Shown: positions 8,127 through 15,692 of the stretch, one piece after another | Numbering within the stretch: position 1 is the first letter of the stretch | Layout: the number at the start of each line of letters is the position of its first letter | Translations under genes and position numbers: made by a program | The notes under the pieces: model-generated | The model's database searches: none | Seen by the model: only the letters and a program-made list of their open reading frames with translations | Told to the model about the DNA's origin: nothing | Assembly (NCBI GenBank): GCA_027039465.1 | Contig: JALWEA010000674.1 | Coordinates: forward strand, 1 to 19,237 | Direction: 5' to 3' | DNA from: Calditrichia bacterium | GTDB lineage: Bacteria; Calditrichota; Calditrichia; Calditrichales; Calditrichaceae | DNA length: 19,237 nucleotides

Positions 8127-9647
8127 CTATTCCTCAACCTTGAAATGTTTGACGAAGTTCTCCAGAACCTTGTTCATCTTTTCTTTCCACTCGTCGGACA
8201 GGACTTTCTTTTCCGTAATTTCCTGCAACAACTCGGGATGTTTCATTTCCAGATGTTCGATGAATTCGGTTTCGAAACGCTTTAAAACGCCGACCGGCAG
8301 CGAATCCAAAAATCCGTTGGTTCCGGCATAAATAATGGCGATTTGCTTTTCGAACGGTACCGGTTTGTATTGATCCTGCTTCAGGATTTCAACCAGACGC
8401 TCGCCACGACGCAACTGCTGCTGCGTGGCTTCATCCAAATCGGAACCGAATTTGGCAAATGCTTCCATTTCGCGGTATTGCGCCAAATCCAGACGCAAAC
8501 GACCGGCGACTTGTTTCATGGCCTTAATCTGCGCATTACCACCTACACGAGATACGGAAATACCCACGTTAATGGCCGGGCGCACGCCGGAATAGAAAAG
8601 ACCTGATTCCAGGAAAATCTGTCCGTCGGTAATGGAGATGACGTTGGTCGGAATATATGCGGAAATATCACCGGCTTGCGTTTCAATGATCGGCAAAGCC
8701 GTCAACGAACCGCCGCCTTCTTCATCACTTAGTTTGGCCGCCCGTTCCAGCAAACGCGAATGCAAATAAAAGACATCACCGGGATATGCTTCACGGCCGG
8801 GAGGACGACGCAACAACAAGGAAACCTGACGATATGCCCAGGCATGCTTGGTTAAATCGTCGTAAACAACCAAAGCATGGCGACCGCTATCGCGGAAAAA
8901 TTCACCGATGGCCGCACCGGCATACGGAGCAATGTACTGCAATGGCGCCGGTTCACTGGCCGTTGCCGAAACCACAATGGTGTAATCCATTGCGCCGTGT
9001 TCTTCAAAGGTCTTAATAACCTTGGCAACCGTAGATGCCTTTTGACCGATCGCCACATAAATACAAACAACGTCTTTACCTTTTTGATTAATGATGGTAT
9101 CCAAAACAACGGCGGTTTTACCGGTTTGGCGGTCACCGATAATCAATTCGCGCTGTCCGCGGCCGATCGGAATCATGGCATCGATGGCCTTAATACCGGT
9201 GGCAAGCGGTTCTTTTACCGGTTGACGGTAAATAACACCTGGCGCCTTACGCTCCAACACCATGGTCGTTGTGGTTTCAATTTTACCTTTGCCATCTAGC
9301 GGATTGCCCAACGGATCGACCACACGACCAATCATGGCATCGCCCATCGGAATTTCCATTACGCGGCCGGTACGCTTTACCTGATCACCTTCTTTAATCA
9401 GCGTATCTTCACCGAACAAAATGGCGCCCACATTATCCTCTTCCAAATTGAGCACCAATCCCATGACATCATGGGGAAATTCGATTAGCTCGCCAGCCAT
9501 TACATTTTTTAGCCCATAAATACGTGCAATACCGTCACCAACCTGAAGAACCGTACCAACTTCATAAACATCCGTTTCTTTTTGGAATTCTTTAAGTTGT
9601 TTTTTCAGAATGGCCGATACTTCATCGGGTCTTACTGCATCACCCAT
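8127..9647 (-). CDS. atpA: F1Fo ATP synthase alpha subunit
   Basis: Alpha forms the non-catalytic nucleotide sites and supplies the arginine finger to the beta sites. The Walker A motif GDRQTGKT is at 171-178. The sequence GISVSRVGG gives the arginine finger at R368. The N-terminal beta-barrel contains GDGIARIYGL (about 38-46), and the C-terminal helical domain includes LAQYREMEAFAKFGSDLD. At 506 aa it is full length. The ATG at 9647 is preceded by GAGGA about seven bases upstream. It follows atpH by 25 bp and precedes atpG by two bases. Nothing unusual is seen in the protein. Confidence 0.98.
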   Translation of the reverse strand: MGDAVRPDEVSAILKKQLKEFQKETDVYEVGTVLQVGDGIARIYGLKNVMAGELIEFPHDVMGLVLNLEEDNVGAILFGEDTLIKEGDQVKRTGRVMEIPMGDAMIGRVVDPLGNPLDGKGKIETTTTMVLERKAPGVIYRQPVKEPLATGIKAIDAMIPIGRGQRELIIGDRQTGKTAVVLDTIINQKGKDVVCIYVAIGQKASTVAKVIKTFEEHGAMDYTIVVSATASEPAPLQYIAPYAGAAIGEFFRDSGRHALVVYDDLTKHAWAYRQVSLLLRRPPGREAYPGDVFYLHSRLLERAAKLSDEEGGGSLTALPIIETQAGDISAYIPTNVISITDGQIFLESGLFYSGVRPAINVGISVSRVGGNAQIKAMKQVAGRLRLDLAQYREMEAFAKFGSDLDEATQQQLRRGERLVEILKQDQYKPVPFEKQIAIIYAGTNGFLDSLPVGVLKRFETEFIEHLEMKHPELLQEITEKKVLSDEWKEKMNKVLENFVKHFKVEE

Positions 9648-9672
9648 TGAATTTTCCTCACCATGTTTAACG

Positions 9673-10206
9673 TTACCGAGCGCTTAGTTTTTCACGCAGT
9701 TTGTTTAATTGCAAACGAATACTGTTATCGATCACCAAATCCTGAATGCGCACCACAAACCCGCCGATAATTTCCGGCTGAATTTTGGTTTGCAGCATTA
9801 CCGTTTGCCCAAGCATTTCTTCCAAATGCTTTTTAATCGATTCGAATTGCTTCTTTTCCAAAGGCACCGCGCTAATCAATTCACCTTCCAAGATACGCTG
9901 ATATTCCAGCAGCATTTCCCGAAATTGTTGAACAACCGCAGGCAAAATGGCAATACGCCTTTTTTCCGCTAACAATTCCAGAAATTGGAAGGTTACCTTT
10001 TGAATTCGATTCGCTAAAAGCTCGCGAAGAATTTCCTGCTTGGAAGTTTCGGTAATCAAAGGGTTGGACAGAAAATCACGGAAGTCCTGACTTTCATCAA
10101 TGAGCTTTCCGATCAGCTCCATGTCCTTTTCCACTTTGTCAAGAATTTTATATTCCTGCGCGAGTTCAAACAAAGCTTTGGTGTATCTTTTGGCTACTCG
10201 GTTCAA
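9673..10206 (-). CDS. atpH: F1Fo ATP synthase delta subunit (OSCP), TTG start
   Basis: Delta/OSCP sits on top of F1 and ties it to the peripheral stalk b subunits. The N-terminal six-helix domain begins with the typical RVAKRYTKALFELA. The C-terminal half has the conserved pattern GGFVVRIQDLVIDNSIRLQLNKLRE (about 148-172). The 177-aa length is normal. The start codon is TTG at 10204-10206: AAGGA lies nine bases upstream, no in-frame ATG fits, and a nearby GTG is out of frame. A TTG start can lower translation, which would suit a subunit present once per complex, but that is inference. Gap to atpF is 16 bp and to atpA 25 bp. Confidence 0.95.
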   Translation of the reverse strand: MNRVAKRYTKALFELAQEYKILDKVEKDMELIGKLIDESQDFRDFLSNPLITETSKQEILRELLANRIQKVTFQFLELLAEKRRIAILPAVVQQFREMLLEYQRILEGELISAVPLEKKQFESIKKHLEEMLGQTVMLQTKIQPEIIGGFVVRIQDLVIDNSIRLQLNKLREKLSAR

Positions 10207-10222
10207 TGCACACGTTCCTTAA

Positions 10223-10717
10223 TTAATTATTCATATTTTTAGGAAGCGATTTAATATATTCGTCTACGATCGCTTTTTGCTTCTTTTCATCCAGATTATG
10301 CAAAATAATCTTTTCGGCAGCACCGATTGCCAAATCCGCAACTTCTGCTTTTAATGAAGCCAGCGCACTTTCCTTTTCATGCTGGATTTCCGCTTTGGCT
10401 TGCTCAATTAATTTTTGCGATTCCAGGCGTGCCTGCTCCAAAAGCTCCTGCCTTTTTTTATCAGCCAGTTCACGAGCTTCTTTCAGCAACTTTTGAGCCT
10501 CGCTTTCCGCAGCAGCCATCATTTCTTTGTGCTTCTCCAGCAAATGCTGCGCCTCTTCGCGTTGCGCCTCCGCCTGCTCCAAATCATTGCGAATGGTTTT
10601 TTCGCGATTTTCAATGGTGGCAAGAATCGGCTTAAGCGCTACCTTGCTCAGGACTACCAAAACCGTTAAAAAGGTAATCCATGTCCAAATGATCATTCCG
10701 GGGTCTAAATTTAACAT
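10223..10717 (-). CDS. atpF: F1Fo ATP synthase b subunit
   Basis: The b subunit is the membrane-anchored peripheral stalk that holds F1 static against the rotor. One N-terminal membrane helix (about residues 7-28, IIWTWITFLTVLVVLSKVAL) is followed by KPILATIENREKTI, typical for the family, and then a long alanine/glutamate/lysine coiled coil (about 35-150). The 164-aa length is usual. Only one b gene is present, so a homodimeric stalk is expected. It lies 22 bp after atpE and 16 bp before atpH. Confidence 0.96.
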   Translation of the reverse strand: MLNLDPGMIIWTWITFLTVLVVLSKVALKPILATIENREKTIRNDLEQAEAQREEAQHLLEKHKEMMAAAESEAQKLLKEARELADKKRQELLEQARLESQKLIEQAKAEIQHEKESALASLKAEVADLAIGAAEKIILHNLDEKKQKAIVDEYIKSLPKNMNN

Positions 10718-10739
10718 TTGTAAATCCCCAAATTTCTAC

Positions 10740-10973
10740 TTATTTAACTGCCAATAAGAAACATACGACCACGCCGAAAAGCGCAATACCTTCGATCATA
10801 GCCGCGGCAATAATCATAGTTGTACGAATGGCGTTACCTGCTTCGGGTTGACGAGCCGTTCCTTCCGATGCCGAAGCGGCAATTTTACCGATTCCGTAAC
10901 CTGCACCGATAGAAACCAGACCAGCACCCAAACCTGCTGCCAGATACGCTAAAGCTGATGCCCAATTAGCCAT
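10740..10973 (-). CDS. atpE: F1Fo ATP synthase c subunit (proteolipid ring)
   Basis: Subunit c forms the ion-translocating rotor ring. Two membrane helices are visible: helix 1 (about 8-32) with the glycine-rich packing motif GLGAGLVSIGAGYGIG, and helix 2 (about 52-75) with the essential carboxylate E61. The polar loop ARQPEA at 40-45 contacts the central stalk. Aligned by this loop to the Ilyobacter sodium c-ring, the sodium ligand glutamine is isoleucine (I28), the residue after the glutamate is glycine rather than serine, and the tyrosine is phenylalanine (F66). This argues for proton coupling. The 77-aa length is short but normal. An exceptionally strong Shine-Dalgarno precedes it. Confidence 0.97.
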   Translation of the reverse strand: MANWASALAYLAAGLGAGLVSIGAGYGIGKIAASASEGTARQPEAGNAIRTTMIIAAAMIEGIALFGVVVCFLLAVK

Positions 10974-10980
10974 TGTTAAA

Positions 10981-10987
10981 CCTCCTT
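10981..10987 (-). promoter_or_regulatory. Strong Shine-Dalgarno of atpE
   Basis: AAGGAGG lies seven bases upstream of the atpE ATG. It is among the best ribosome-binding sites seen in the cluster (others have AGGA or AAGGA). This fits the need for many more copies of c than of any other subunit. Confidence 0.8.
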
Positions 10988-11006
10988 AAATTTAGTTTTA
11001 AATATT

Positions 11007-11858
11007 TTAATGCTCAGGATTAATACTCATCCCGATAAATAAAGCCGATAATATTGTAAAAATGTACGCCTGAATAATGGCGACTAACAATTCCAAAAAA
11101 TAATCAAAAACGCCAAAACCCACCGAAAGCGGTGAGACGAGATAACTCTTAAACATAATAATGAGGCCCAAGAATGCAAAAAGCACAATGTGACCGGCAA
11201 TCATATTGGCAAAAAGACGAATGGTCAATGCAAAGTGCTTGGCAATTAATCCCATAATTTCCACCACAAACATTAACGGCGAAAGCAGAGTCGGAACCCC
11301 ATGAGGTACCAAAGATTTGTAATAGCCTAAAAATCCGTGTTCCTTAATGCCAAAATACTGTGTAGAGAAAAAAGTGATCAAAGCCAAACCGGCCGTCACG
11401 TTCACATTGCCCGTAGGAGTGGAAAACATCGGGATAAGCCCCAGCATATTGCTAATCCAAATAAAAAAGAAAAAAGTGATCAAAAGAGGGGTAAACTTTT
11501 TACCGTGTTCTTCGCCCATATTGGCAATGGCTATTTCATCCCGGACGAATAACACGAAAATTTCCAAAATTGCGGCAAACCCTTTTGGAACCAGTTTGTA
11601 TTTTTCATAGGATTTACGCGCGGCATAAAACATAAAAAAAAGAGTAATGCCCACAACCCACAACATGACTAAATGGTTGGTAATGGACAAATCAATATTC
11701 ATGCCTAAAAAGTGGAACGGATGTATGTGAGGCAATTCAATTTCCACACCCGGAAAAACATGCCATGCATGGCTATTTTGAACATGGTGTTGAATCCAGG
11801 CGCCAACATTTTCATTTGCAGCATGCGATAGGGTATCCGCTGAACTCATCGTTGCCAT
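11007..11858 (-). CDS. atpB: F1Fo ATP synthase a subunit
   Basis: Subunit a holds the two proton half-channels against the c-ring. The essential arginine is R214 in the conserved LTIRLFANMIAGH segment. Other family marks are the FTPLLITFFFFIWISNMLGLIP segment (about 122-143) and PHGVPTLLSPLMFVVEIMG (about 185-203). Five or six membrane helices follow a longer-than-minimal N-terminal region (about 1-60) rich in H and N. At 283 aa it is within the normal range. The ATG at 11858 has AGGAAGGA about ten bases upstream; a second in-frame ATG three codons later is possible but less well placed. It starts six bases after the AtpI-like gene. Confidence 0.97.
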   Translation of the reverse strand: MATMSSADTLSHAANENVGAWIQHHVQNSHAWHVFPGVEIELPHIHPFHFLGMNIDLSITNHLVMLWVVGITLFFMFYAARKSYEKYKLVPKGFAAILEIFVLFVRDEIAIANMGEEHGKKFTPLLITFFFFIWISNMLGLIPMFSTPTGNVNVTAGLALITFFSTQYFGIKEHGFLGYYKSLVPHGVPTLLSPLMFVVEIMGLIAKHFALTIRLFANMIAGHIVLFAFLGLIIMFKSYLVSPLSVGFGVFDYFLELLVAIIQAYIFTILSALFIGMSINPEH

Positions 11859-11864
11859 TATGTG

Positions 11865-12245
11865 CTATTCCTTCCTCAGGTAGCTATTTATTAACCATAT
11901 TTCCCAAATTTGGTACAAGACATATAATATAAGTAAAGATATAATAAAAGTAAATTGATCAATGTCAAGAAATTTAACAATTGAAACGATAACCGCAATC
12001 AGAATCAAAACCCGAATTCCCATTCCGCCGAAGAATGCTTTCATAAATGTTTTTTCTTCTTTATTGATCGTTAATTTAATCGTAAAAAAAGCTGCAACTA
12101 TATTTAGGGTACCAATTATTCCCGAATACCATAATCCTTTGATTTTTTCTCCGTCAAAATTCAACGCATGGGCTAATTGCCAACCGCCAAGCGAATAAAT
12201 TCCCAAAATAATCAACACCCCGATAAAAAAGGTCTTTGATTTCAT
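11865..12245 (-). CDS. AtpI-like small membrane protein
   Basis: The 126-aa protein has four predicted membrane helices (about 5-24, 38-60, 68-92 and 97-120) and short charged loops (for example NKEEKTF). Position between atpZ and atpB, size and topology match AtpI, which in other bacteria helps assemble the c-ring and, with AtpZ, forms a complex linked to magnesium/calcium handling. The third helix, KAFFGGMGIRVLILIAVI, resembles the weakly conserved ATP synthase I core. Sequence conservation in this family is low, so the name rests largely on context. Gaps are two bases from atpZ and six to atpB, so it is surely co-translated with the cluster. It could instead be an unrelated membrane protein. 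Confidence 0.7.
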   Translation of the reverse strand: MKSKTFFIGVLIILGIYSLGGWQLAHALNFDGEKIKGLWYSGIIGTLNIVAAFFTIKLTINKEEKTFMKAFFGGMGIRVLILIAVIVSIVKFLDIDQFTFIISLLILYVLYQIWEIWLINSYLRKE

Positions 12246-12247
12246 GC

Positions 12248-12499
12248 CTACTTTCGTTCGTTTTCCTTAATAACTTTAATCAAATTATAGATCGATAATC
12301 CAAAGCCCAAAAAGACTCCGACCAACAAAAGAAAGGGGCTGGTTTGTAATTTCTTGTCCAAATAGTATCCCAAATATCCTAAAATTAAAATACTCCCTAT
12401 CATGACATAAGCCATGTTTAAATAGGGAGCCGCAGCCTGAAAAGCTTTGTGAATATCAAGCGATTGCCGATTTTTCGACTTTTGGTTATTTTGTTTCAT
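12248..12499 (-). CDS. atpZ: AtpZ family protein (F0F1-ATPase gene 1 family)
   Basis: The 83-aa protein has a charged, asparagine/glutamine-rich N-terminus and two membrane helices (about 28-48 and 55-74) separated by the characteristic GYLGYYLDKKLQTSPFLLLVG turn, which is the core of the AtpZ/ATPase_gene1 family. AtpZ is known to work with AtpI in assembly of the synthase or in divalent-cation supply. The start at 12499 lies inside the end of the bactofilin gene, a 14-base overlap in a different frame, pointing to translational coupling. Two bases separate its stop from the AtpI-like gene. Confidence 0.82.
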   Translation of the reverse strand: MKQNNQKSKNRQSLDIHKAFQAAAPYLNMAYVMIGSILILGYLGYYLDKKLQTSPFLLLVGVFLGFGLSIYNLIKVIKENERK

Positions 12500-12890
12500 T
12501 CTTCTTTTCGGGTTGTTGATTCACGGAAGACGGTTGGGCACTAACGCCCATATCCGAAGTCCCCTGAAAAACAGCGCCCTCGTCTATAATCAACTTACTC
12601 GCCCGGAGTTCACCGATTAAACTGGATTTGGACTCTAAAACCAATTTTTGTTTAATGTATAATTTACCGTTGACCTTCCCGCCGACATTGGCGTTGGTTG
12701 CCTGGATTTCACCCTCAACTTCGCCGGTTTCGCCAATGGTCAGTTTATTCTTGCAAATAATTTTGCCTTTTACCTTACCGTCAATGCGCAAACTGCTTTC
12801 GGTTAAGATCTCACCGTTAATAACCGTTCCTCTACCGATGAAATTCAGTTCGGTGGAACCGCTCTCCGTACTTGGTGCTTTAAAAGCCAT
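12486..12890 (-). CDS. Bactofilin (polymer-forming cytoskeletal protein)
   Basis: Bactofilins self-assemble without nucleotide into membrane-associated filaments that localise wall enzymes and other factors. The central domain (about residues 14-100) shows the repeating beta-helix pattern with evenly spaced short strands: GRGTVINGEI, SLRIDGKVKGKI, KLTIGETGEVEGEI, NVGGKVNGKL and SSLIGELRAS. The flanking tails are polar and disordered, as is usual. The ATG at 12890 is chosen because GAGGA lies directly upstream and avoids overlap with the preceding gene; the longer frame from 12962 would overlap the peptidase gene by about 60 bases and adds an atypical basic N-terminus. The product is 134 aa. 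It is sandwiched between an M23 peptidase and atpZ; bactofilin-M23 pairs are a known shape-control module. Confidence 0.93.
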   Translation of the reverse strand: MAFKAPSTESGSTELNFIGRGTVINGEILTESSLRIDGKVKGKIICKNKLTIGETGEVEGEIQATNANVGGKVNGKLYIKQKLVLESKSSLIGELRASKLIIDEGAVFQGTSDMGVSAQPSSVNQQPEKKNETK

Positions 12891-12901
12891 AATGTCCTCA
12901 C

Positions 12902-13705
12902 TTATTTCGTTGGATTTTCGTTTAAATAGTAAATGGGATTCACGGGTTTTCCGTTGTGCCAAATTTCATAGTGCAAATGGGGCCCGGATGTTATCTTTCC
13001 CGTATTTCCCAACAGAGCAATAACCTGCCCTTTTTTGACATGTTCCAATTCACTAACCAAATTCACCTGATTGTGTTTATAAATGGTAATGTAATTAAAC
13101 GCATGCTCAATAACGAGCACATTTCCGCCATCATCCGTCCAGCTTTCCATGACTACCACTCCATCCGCAGGCGCCCGCACGGGCGTGTTCGTTTGGGCGG
13201 CGATGTCAATCCCCAAATGGGCATCACTAAATAATGAACTGGTTTCAAAACCGCGGGCAATAAAACCTTCCACCGGGATCAAAGAAGGAATACTGTTAAA
13301 CAAACTGCCCGTTTTTTCCCGATTCATGCTTTCAAAATTGATTTCGTTTAAAGGAATGGTATCCTTGGGCGCTGTCTCTTGTACTTTAACATAGCCCTGA
13401 ATGGAAGATCGAATTTTCTTTTCATAGCCTTGCAGGGCCGTTAATTCTTCTTTTATTTTATCCAACTGTTTTAAACTTTTGACTAATTTGAAATTTTCTT
13501 CTTTCAGATGATTGTTTTGAATCAGCAATGATCCCAGTTTCCAATAGGCAACAAAACCACCGGTTACCAATATTAAAAAGACAACTAATAAAATAAGAAT
13601 AAATCGAAATGTCCCGACACGCATTCTAAGCGAATGGGGTTCTTCTTTACCGTCGGGAATGATTAAAAAATTAATATATTTTTTTTCAGGCCTGCGATGA
13701 GCCAT
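12902..13705 (-). CDS. Membrane-anchored M23/LytM metallopeptidase
   Basis: A zinc endopeptidase of the LytM type that would cut peptide crosslinks of peptidoglycan. A cytoplasmic basic N-terminus is followed by one membrane helix (about 34-55), a coiled coil (about 60-105) and the peptidase domain (about 145-262). The zinc ligands and catalytic histidines are all present: H163 and D167 in HLGID, H211, and H243/H245 in GPHLHYE. It should therefore be active rather than a degenerate LytM factor. The topology (inner-membrane anchor, periplasmic catalytic domain) suits recruitment by the cytoplasmic bactofilin encoded 11 bp downstream, as shown for bactofilin-M23 pairs elsewhere. It starts 13 bp after parB. 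The 267-aa length is typical. Confidence 0.93.
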   Translation of the reverse strand: MAHRRPEKKYINFLIIPDGKEEPHSLRMRVGTFRFILILLVVFLILVTGGFVAYWKLGSLLIQNNHLKEENFKLVKSLKQLDKIKEELTALQGYEKKIRSSIQGYVKVQETAPKDTIPLNEINFESMNREKTGSLFNSIPSLIPVEGFIARGFETSSLFSDAHLGIDIAAQTNTPVRAPADGVVVMESWTDDGGNVLVIEHAFNYITIYKHNQVNLVSELEHVKKGQVIALLGNTGKITSGPHLHYEIWHNGKPVNPIYYLNENPTK

Positions 13706-13718
13706 GGATGCACCAACC

Positions 13719-14591
13719 TTAATCTTTCAGTCGTTCAAAAATTTCATATAAGCGATTTAAATCTTCGGGCGAATAAAATTCCACTTCAATACTGCCGCCT
13801 TCCTTGCGCGACCGAATGGTTACCTTGGTTCCGAAGATATCGCGCAATTCCGCTTCCATTTTTTGGATGAAAATGGAACGCTTGGGCTTTACCGGCTTTT
13901 CTTCTTCTTTTTCTTCGCTCATTTCCCGTGCAATTTGCTCAACTTTACGCACCGATAATTTGTTCCGCACGACCTTTTGCCAAACTTTTTCCTGTAACTG
14001 AGGATCCTCAATAGATAGCAAAGCTCGAGCATGCCCCATGGAAATTTCTTCATCTTTGACGCTTTTCTGAATTTTTTCGGGCAGTTTTAATAAACGTAAG
14101 AAATTAGTAATGGTGGTTCGATCTTTTCCGATTTTTTTGGCCACTTCTTCCTGCGTCAAATTACACTCGTCAATCAAACGCTGAAAAGCCTGTGCCTGTT
14201 CGATGGCATTCAGATGATCTCGCTGAACATTCTCAATTAAAGCCAGTTCCAGCATCTCTTCTTTGCCATCCACTTTAATAATGTAAGCGGGGATGGTTTC
14301 ATAGCCCAAATCCGTAACGGCGCGCAAACGACGTTCACCTGCAATCAATTCGTAGTAATTATCCACTTGCCGAACGGTAATCGGTTGAATAATACCGTTT
14401 TCCCGAATGGATTTTTTTAGTTCTTCCAGCTTAACGGGATCAAAATCCTGCCTGGGTTGATACGGATTAGGACGGATTTTAGCCACTTCGATGTCGGTCA
14501 ACGCCCCGTGTTTGGAAGCGGAGACCGGAGTATCATCTTTTTCGGGAATAAGGGCGCTTAACCCCCGGCCTAGCCTATTTGTTTTCTTCAC
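13719..14591 (-). CDS. parB: Chromosome-partitioning protein ParB (GTG start)
   Basis: ParB binds parS sites and slides along DNA as a CTP-dependent clamp, driving segregation with ParA and loading SMC. Starting at the GTG at 14589-14591 gives 290 aa with the family's classic N-terminus KKTNRLGRGLSALIP, the ParA-contacting tail. The N-terminal domain includes the CTP-binding GERRLRA box and ENVQRDHLN. The DNA-binding helix-turn-helix is LTQEEVAKKIGKDRTTITNFLRLLKLP, and the C-terminal dimerisation domain closes the protein. AGGAA lies seven bases upstream of this GTG. A longer frame from an ATG at 14696 would add 35 unrelated residues and lies inside parA, so it is rejected. The gene overlaps the 3' end of parA by 17 bases. 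No parS was recognised nearby. Confidence 0.95.
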   Translation of the reverse strand: MKKTNRLGRGLSALIPEKDDTPVSASKHGALTDIEVAKIRPNPYQPRQDFDPVKLEELKKSIRENGIIQPITVRQVDNYYELIAGERRLRAVTDLGYETIPAYIIKVDGKEEMLELALIENVQRDHLNAIEQAQAFQRLIDECNLTQEEVAKKIGKDRTTITNFLRLLKLPEKIQKSVKDEEISMGHARALLSIEDPQLQEKVWQKVVRNKLSVRKVEQIAREMSEEKEEEKPVKPKRSIFIQKMEAELRDIFGTKVTIRSRKEGGSIEVEFYSPEDLNRLYEIFERLKD

Positions 14592-15342
14592 CGATAACTT
14601 CCTCTGCAAGACTAATGTAATCTTGGCTCCCCACGCAAACCGCATCGTACATGATAATGGGTTTACCGAAACTGGGAGCTTCTCCCAAGCGCACATTACG
14701 ATGGATTACCGTGTTGTACACTTTTTCTTTGAAATAGTCTCTAACCTCTTGTGCAACCTGATTGCATAAATTCAGACGGTTGTCAAACATGGTTAATAAC
14801 ACACCTTCAATCGTCAGATCCGGGTTTAAGCTTTTCTGAACCAGGTGCACCGTGTTCAAAAGTTGCGATAACCCTTCAAGAGCATAGTATTCGCATTGGA
14901 TTGGGATCAACACGGAATCGGCAGCCGTTAATGCATTTAATGTTAATAATCCCAGTGACGGAGGGCAATCCACAAAGATATAATCATATTTATCTTTGAC
15001 GGCATCTAACTTTTCTTTTAAACGCTGTTCCCGTTTGGGTAAATCCACCATCTCAATTTCCGCTCCCACGAGCCGGATATGGGACGGTACCAGCTCCAAA
15101 TACGGAACAGTGGTCTTGGTAATCACTTCTTCAATCGGAACTTCATCCATTAAAAGTTCATACGTAGAATAATTCTGCTCATCCGGGATAATGCCCAATC
15201 CGCTGGTTGCGTTTGCCTGCGGATCGATGTCAACCAATAACACACTCTTCTCGGCAATGGCAATGCAACTGGCAAGATTTATGGCTGTCGTCGTTTTGCC
15301 GACCCCGCCTTTTTGATTCGTAATCGTGATAATTTTACCCAT
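14575..15342 (-). CDS. parA: Chromosome-partitioning ATPase ParA (Soj-type)
   Basis: A deviant Walker ATPase that forms ATP-dependent dimers on the nucleoid and moves ParB-parS complexes. The deviant Walker A box KGGVGKTT is at 11-18 with the signature lysine K11. The VDIDPQANATSGLG segment (about 37-50) and DCPPSLGLLTLNAL (Walker B region, about 124-137) are also clear. The 255-aa length, with no N-terminal helix-turn-helix, indicates a chromosomal Soj-type ParA rather than a plasmid P1-type. Start ATG 15342 has AAGGG a few bases upstream. It heads the minus-strand run of genes and overlaps parB by 17 bases. Confidence 0.96.
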   Translation of the reverse strand: MGKIITITNQKGGVGKTTTAINLASCIAIAEKSVLLVDIDPQANATSGLGIIPDEQNYSTYELLMDEVPIEEVITKTTVPYLELVPSHIRLVGAEIEMVDLPKREQRLKEKLDAVKDKYDYIFVDCPPSLGLLTLNALTAADSVLIPIQCEYYALEGLSQLLNTVHLVQKSLNPDLTIEGVLLTMFDNRLNLCNQVAQEVRDYFKEKVYNTVIHRNVRLGEAPSFGKPIIMYDAVCVGSQDYISLAEEVIGEENK

Positions 15343-15388
15343 AACCCTTGGATCTGTCTCCTGAATATTAAAATTAAATCATTTAAGC

Positions 15389-15417
15389 AATTTAATTCTC
15401 AGCACAAATCAAATCAA
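15389..15417 (-). promoter_or_regulatory. Candidate promoter of the parA-led gene cluster
   Basis: On the minus strand TTGATT (15412-15417) is followed after 17 bp by TAAATT (15389-15394), about 45 bp before the parA ATG. Matches are partial (4/6 each) in an AT-rich background, so this is only a candidate. Confidence 0.3.
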
Positions 15418-15548
15418 GCCGATTTTGAGTTTAAAAATATTTAAGTGACTTTATTAATCCATTTTTACTTTATTTGCATTAATCGTCTTTTTCATACTTT
15501 TATTCATTCCCGCTTAAAAGCGAATATCTTTTCCCATAAATCATCGAT

Positions 15549-15583
15549 TTGTCGTGCACTAAATGATAGCATTATAATGTGCA
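15549..15583 (+). promoter_or_regulatory. Candidate distal promoter with palindromic -10 and flanking inverted repeat
   Basis: TTGTCG (15549-15554), an 18-base spacer and a perfect TATAAT (15573-15578) lie upstream of the foldase gene. The -10 sits inside the palindrome CATTATAATG, so it reads as a -10 on both strands. TGCAC (15555-15559) and GTGCA (15579-15583) bracket it as a possible regulator site. It would give a leader of about 150 bases. Confidence 0.35.
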
Positions 15584-15663
15584 GCAAATCATCCAAATAA
15601 TACTTGTTGCTGATATTTTTGGCGCTTTTCTTTGGCAGCGAAACATTTTCCTCTCATTGCAAG

Positions 15664-15692
15664 TTGAATTTATCGTTTTGAACAATTATATT
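15664..15692 (+). promoter_or_regulatory. Candidate proximal promoter of the foldase gene
   Basis: TTGAAT (15664-15669), a 17-base spacer and TATATT (15687-15692) lie about 45 bp upstream of the ATG at 15739. Spacing is ideal and both boxes are reasonable. The same TATATT -10 with a 17-base spacer is used in the candidate promoter at 17686-17714. Confidence 0.5.

Noticed and set aside
7738..8331. Plus-strand open frame of 197 codons opposite atpG/atpA
   Set aside because: It lies entirely antisense to two unmistakable ATP synthase genes and shows no recognisable domain.
12891..12962. Longer bactofilin start at ATG 12962
   Set aside because: It overlaps the peptidase gene and adds a basic tail not typical of bactofilins; the ATG at 12890 has GAGGA directly upstream.
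14592..14696. Longer ParB start at ATG 14696
   Set aside because: It adds 35 residues unlike ParB and lies inside parA; the GTG at 14591 has a good Shine-Dalgarno and yields the canonical N-terminus.
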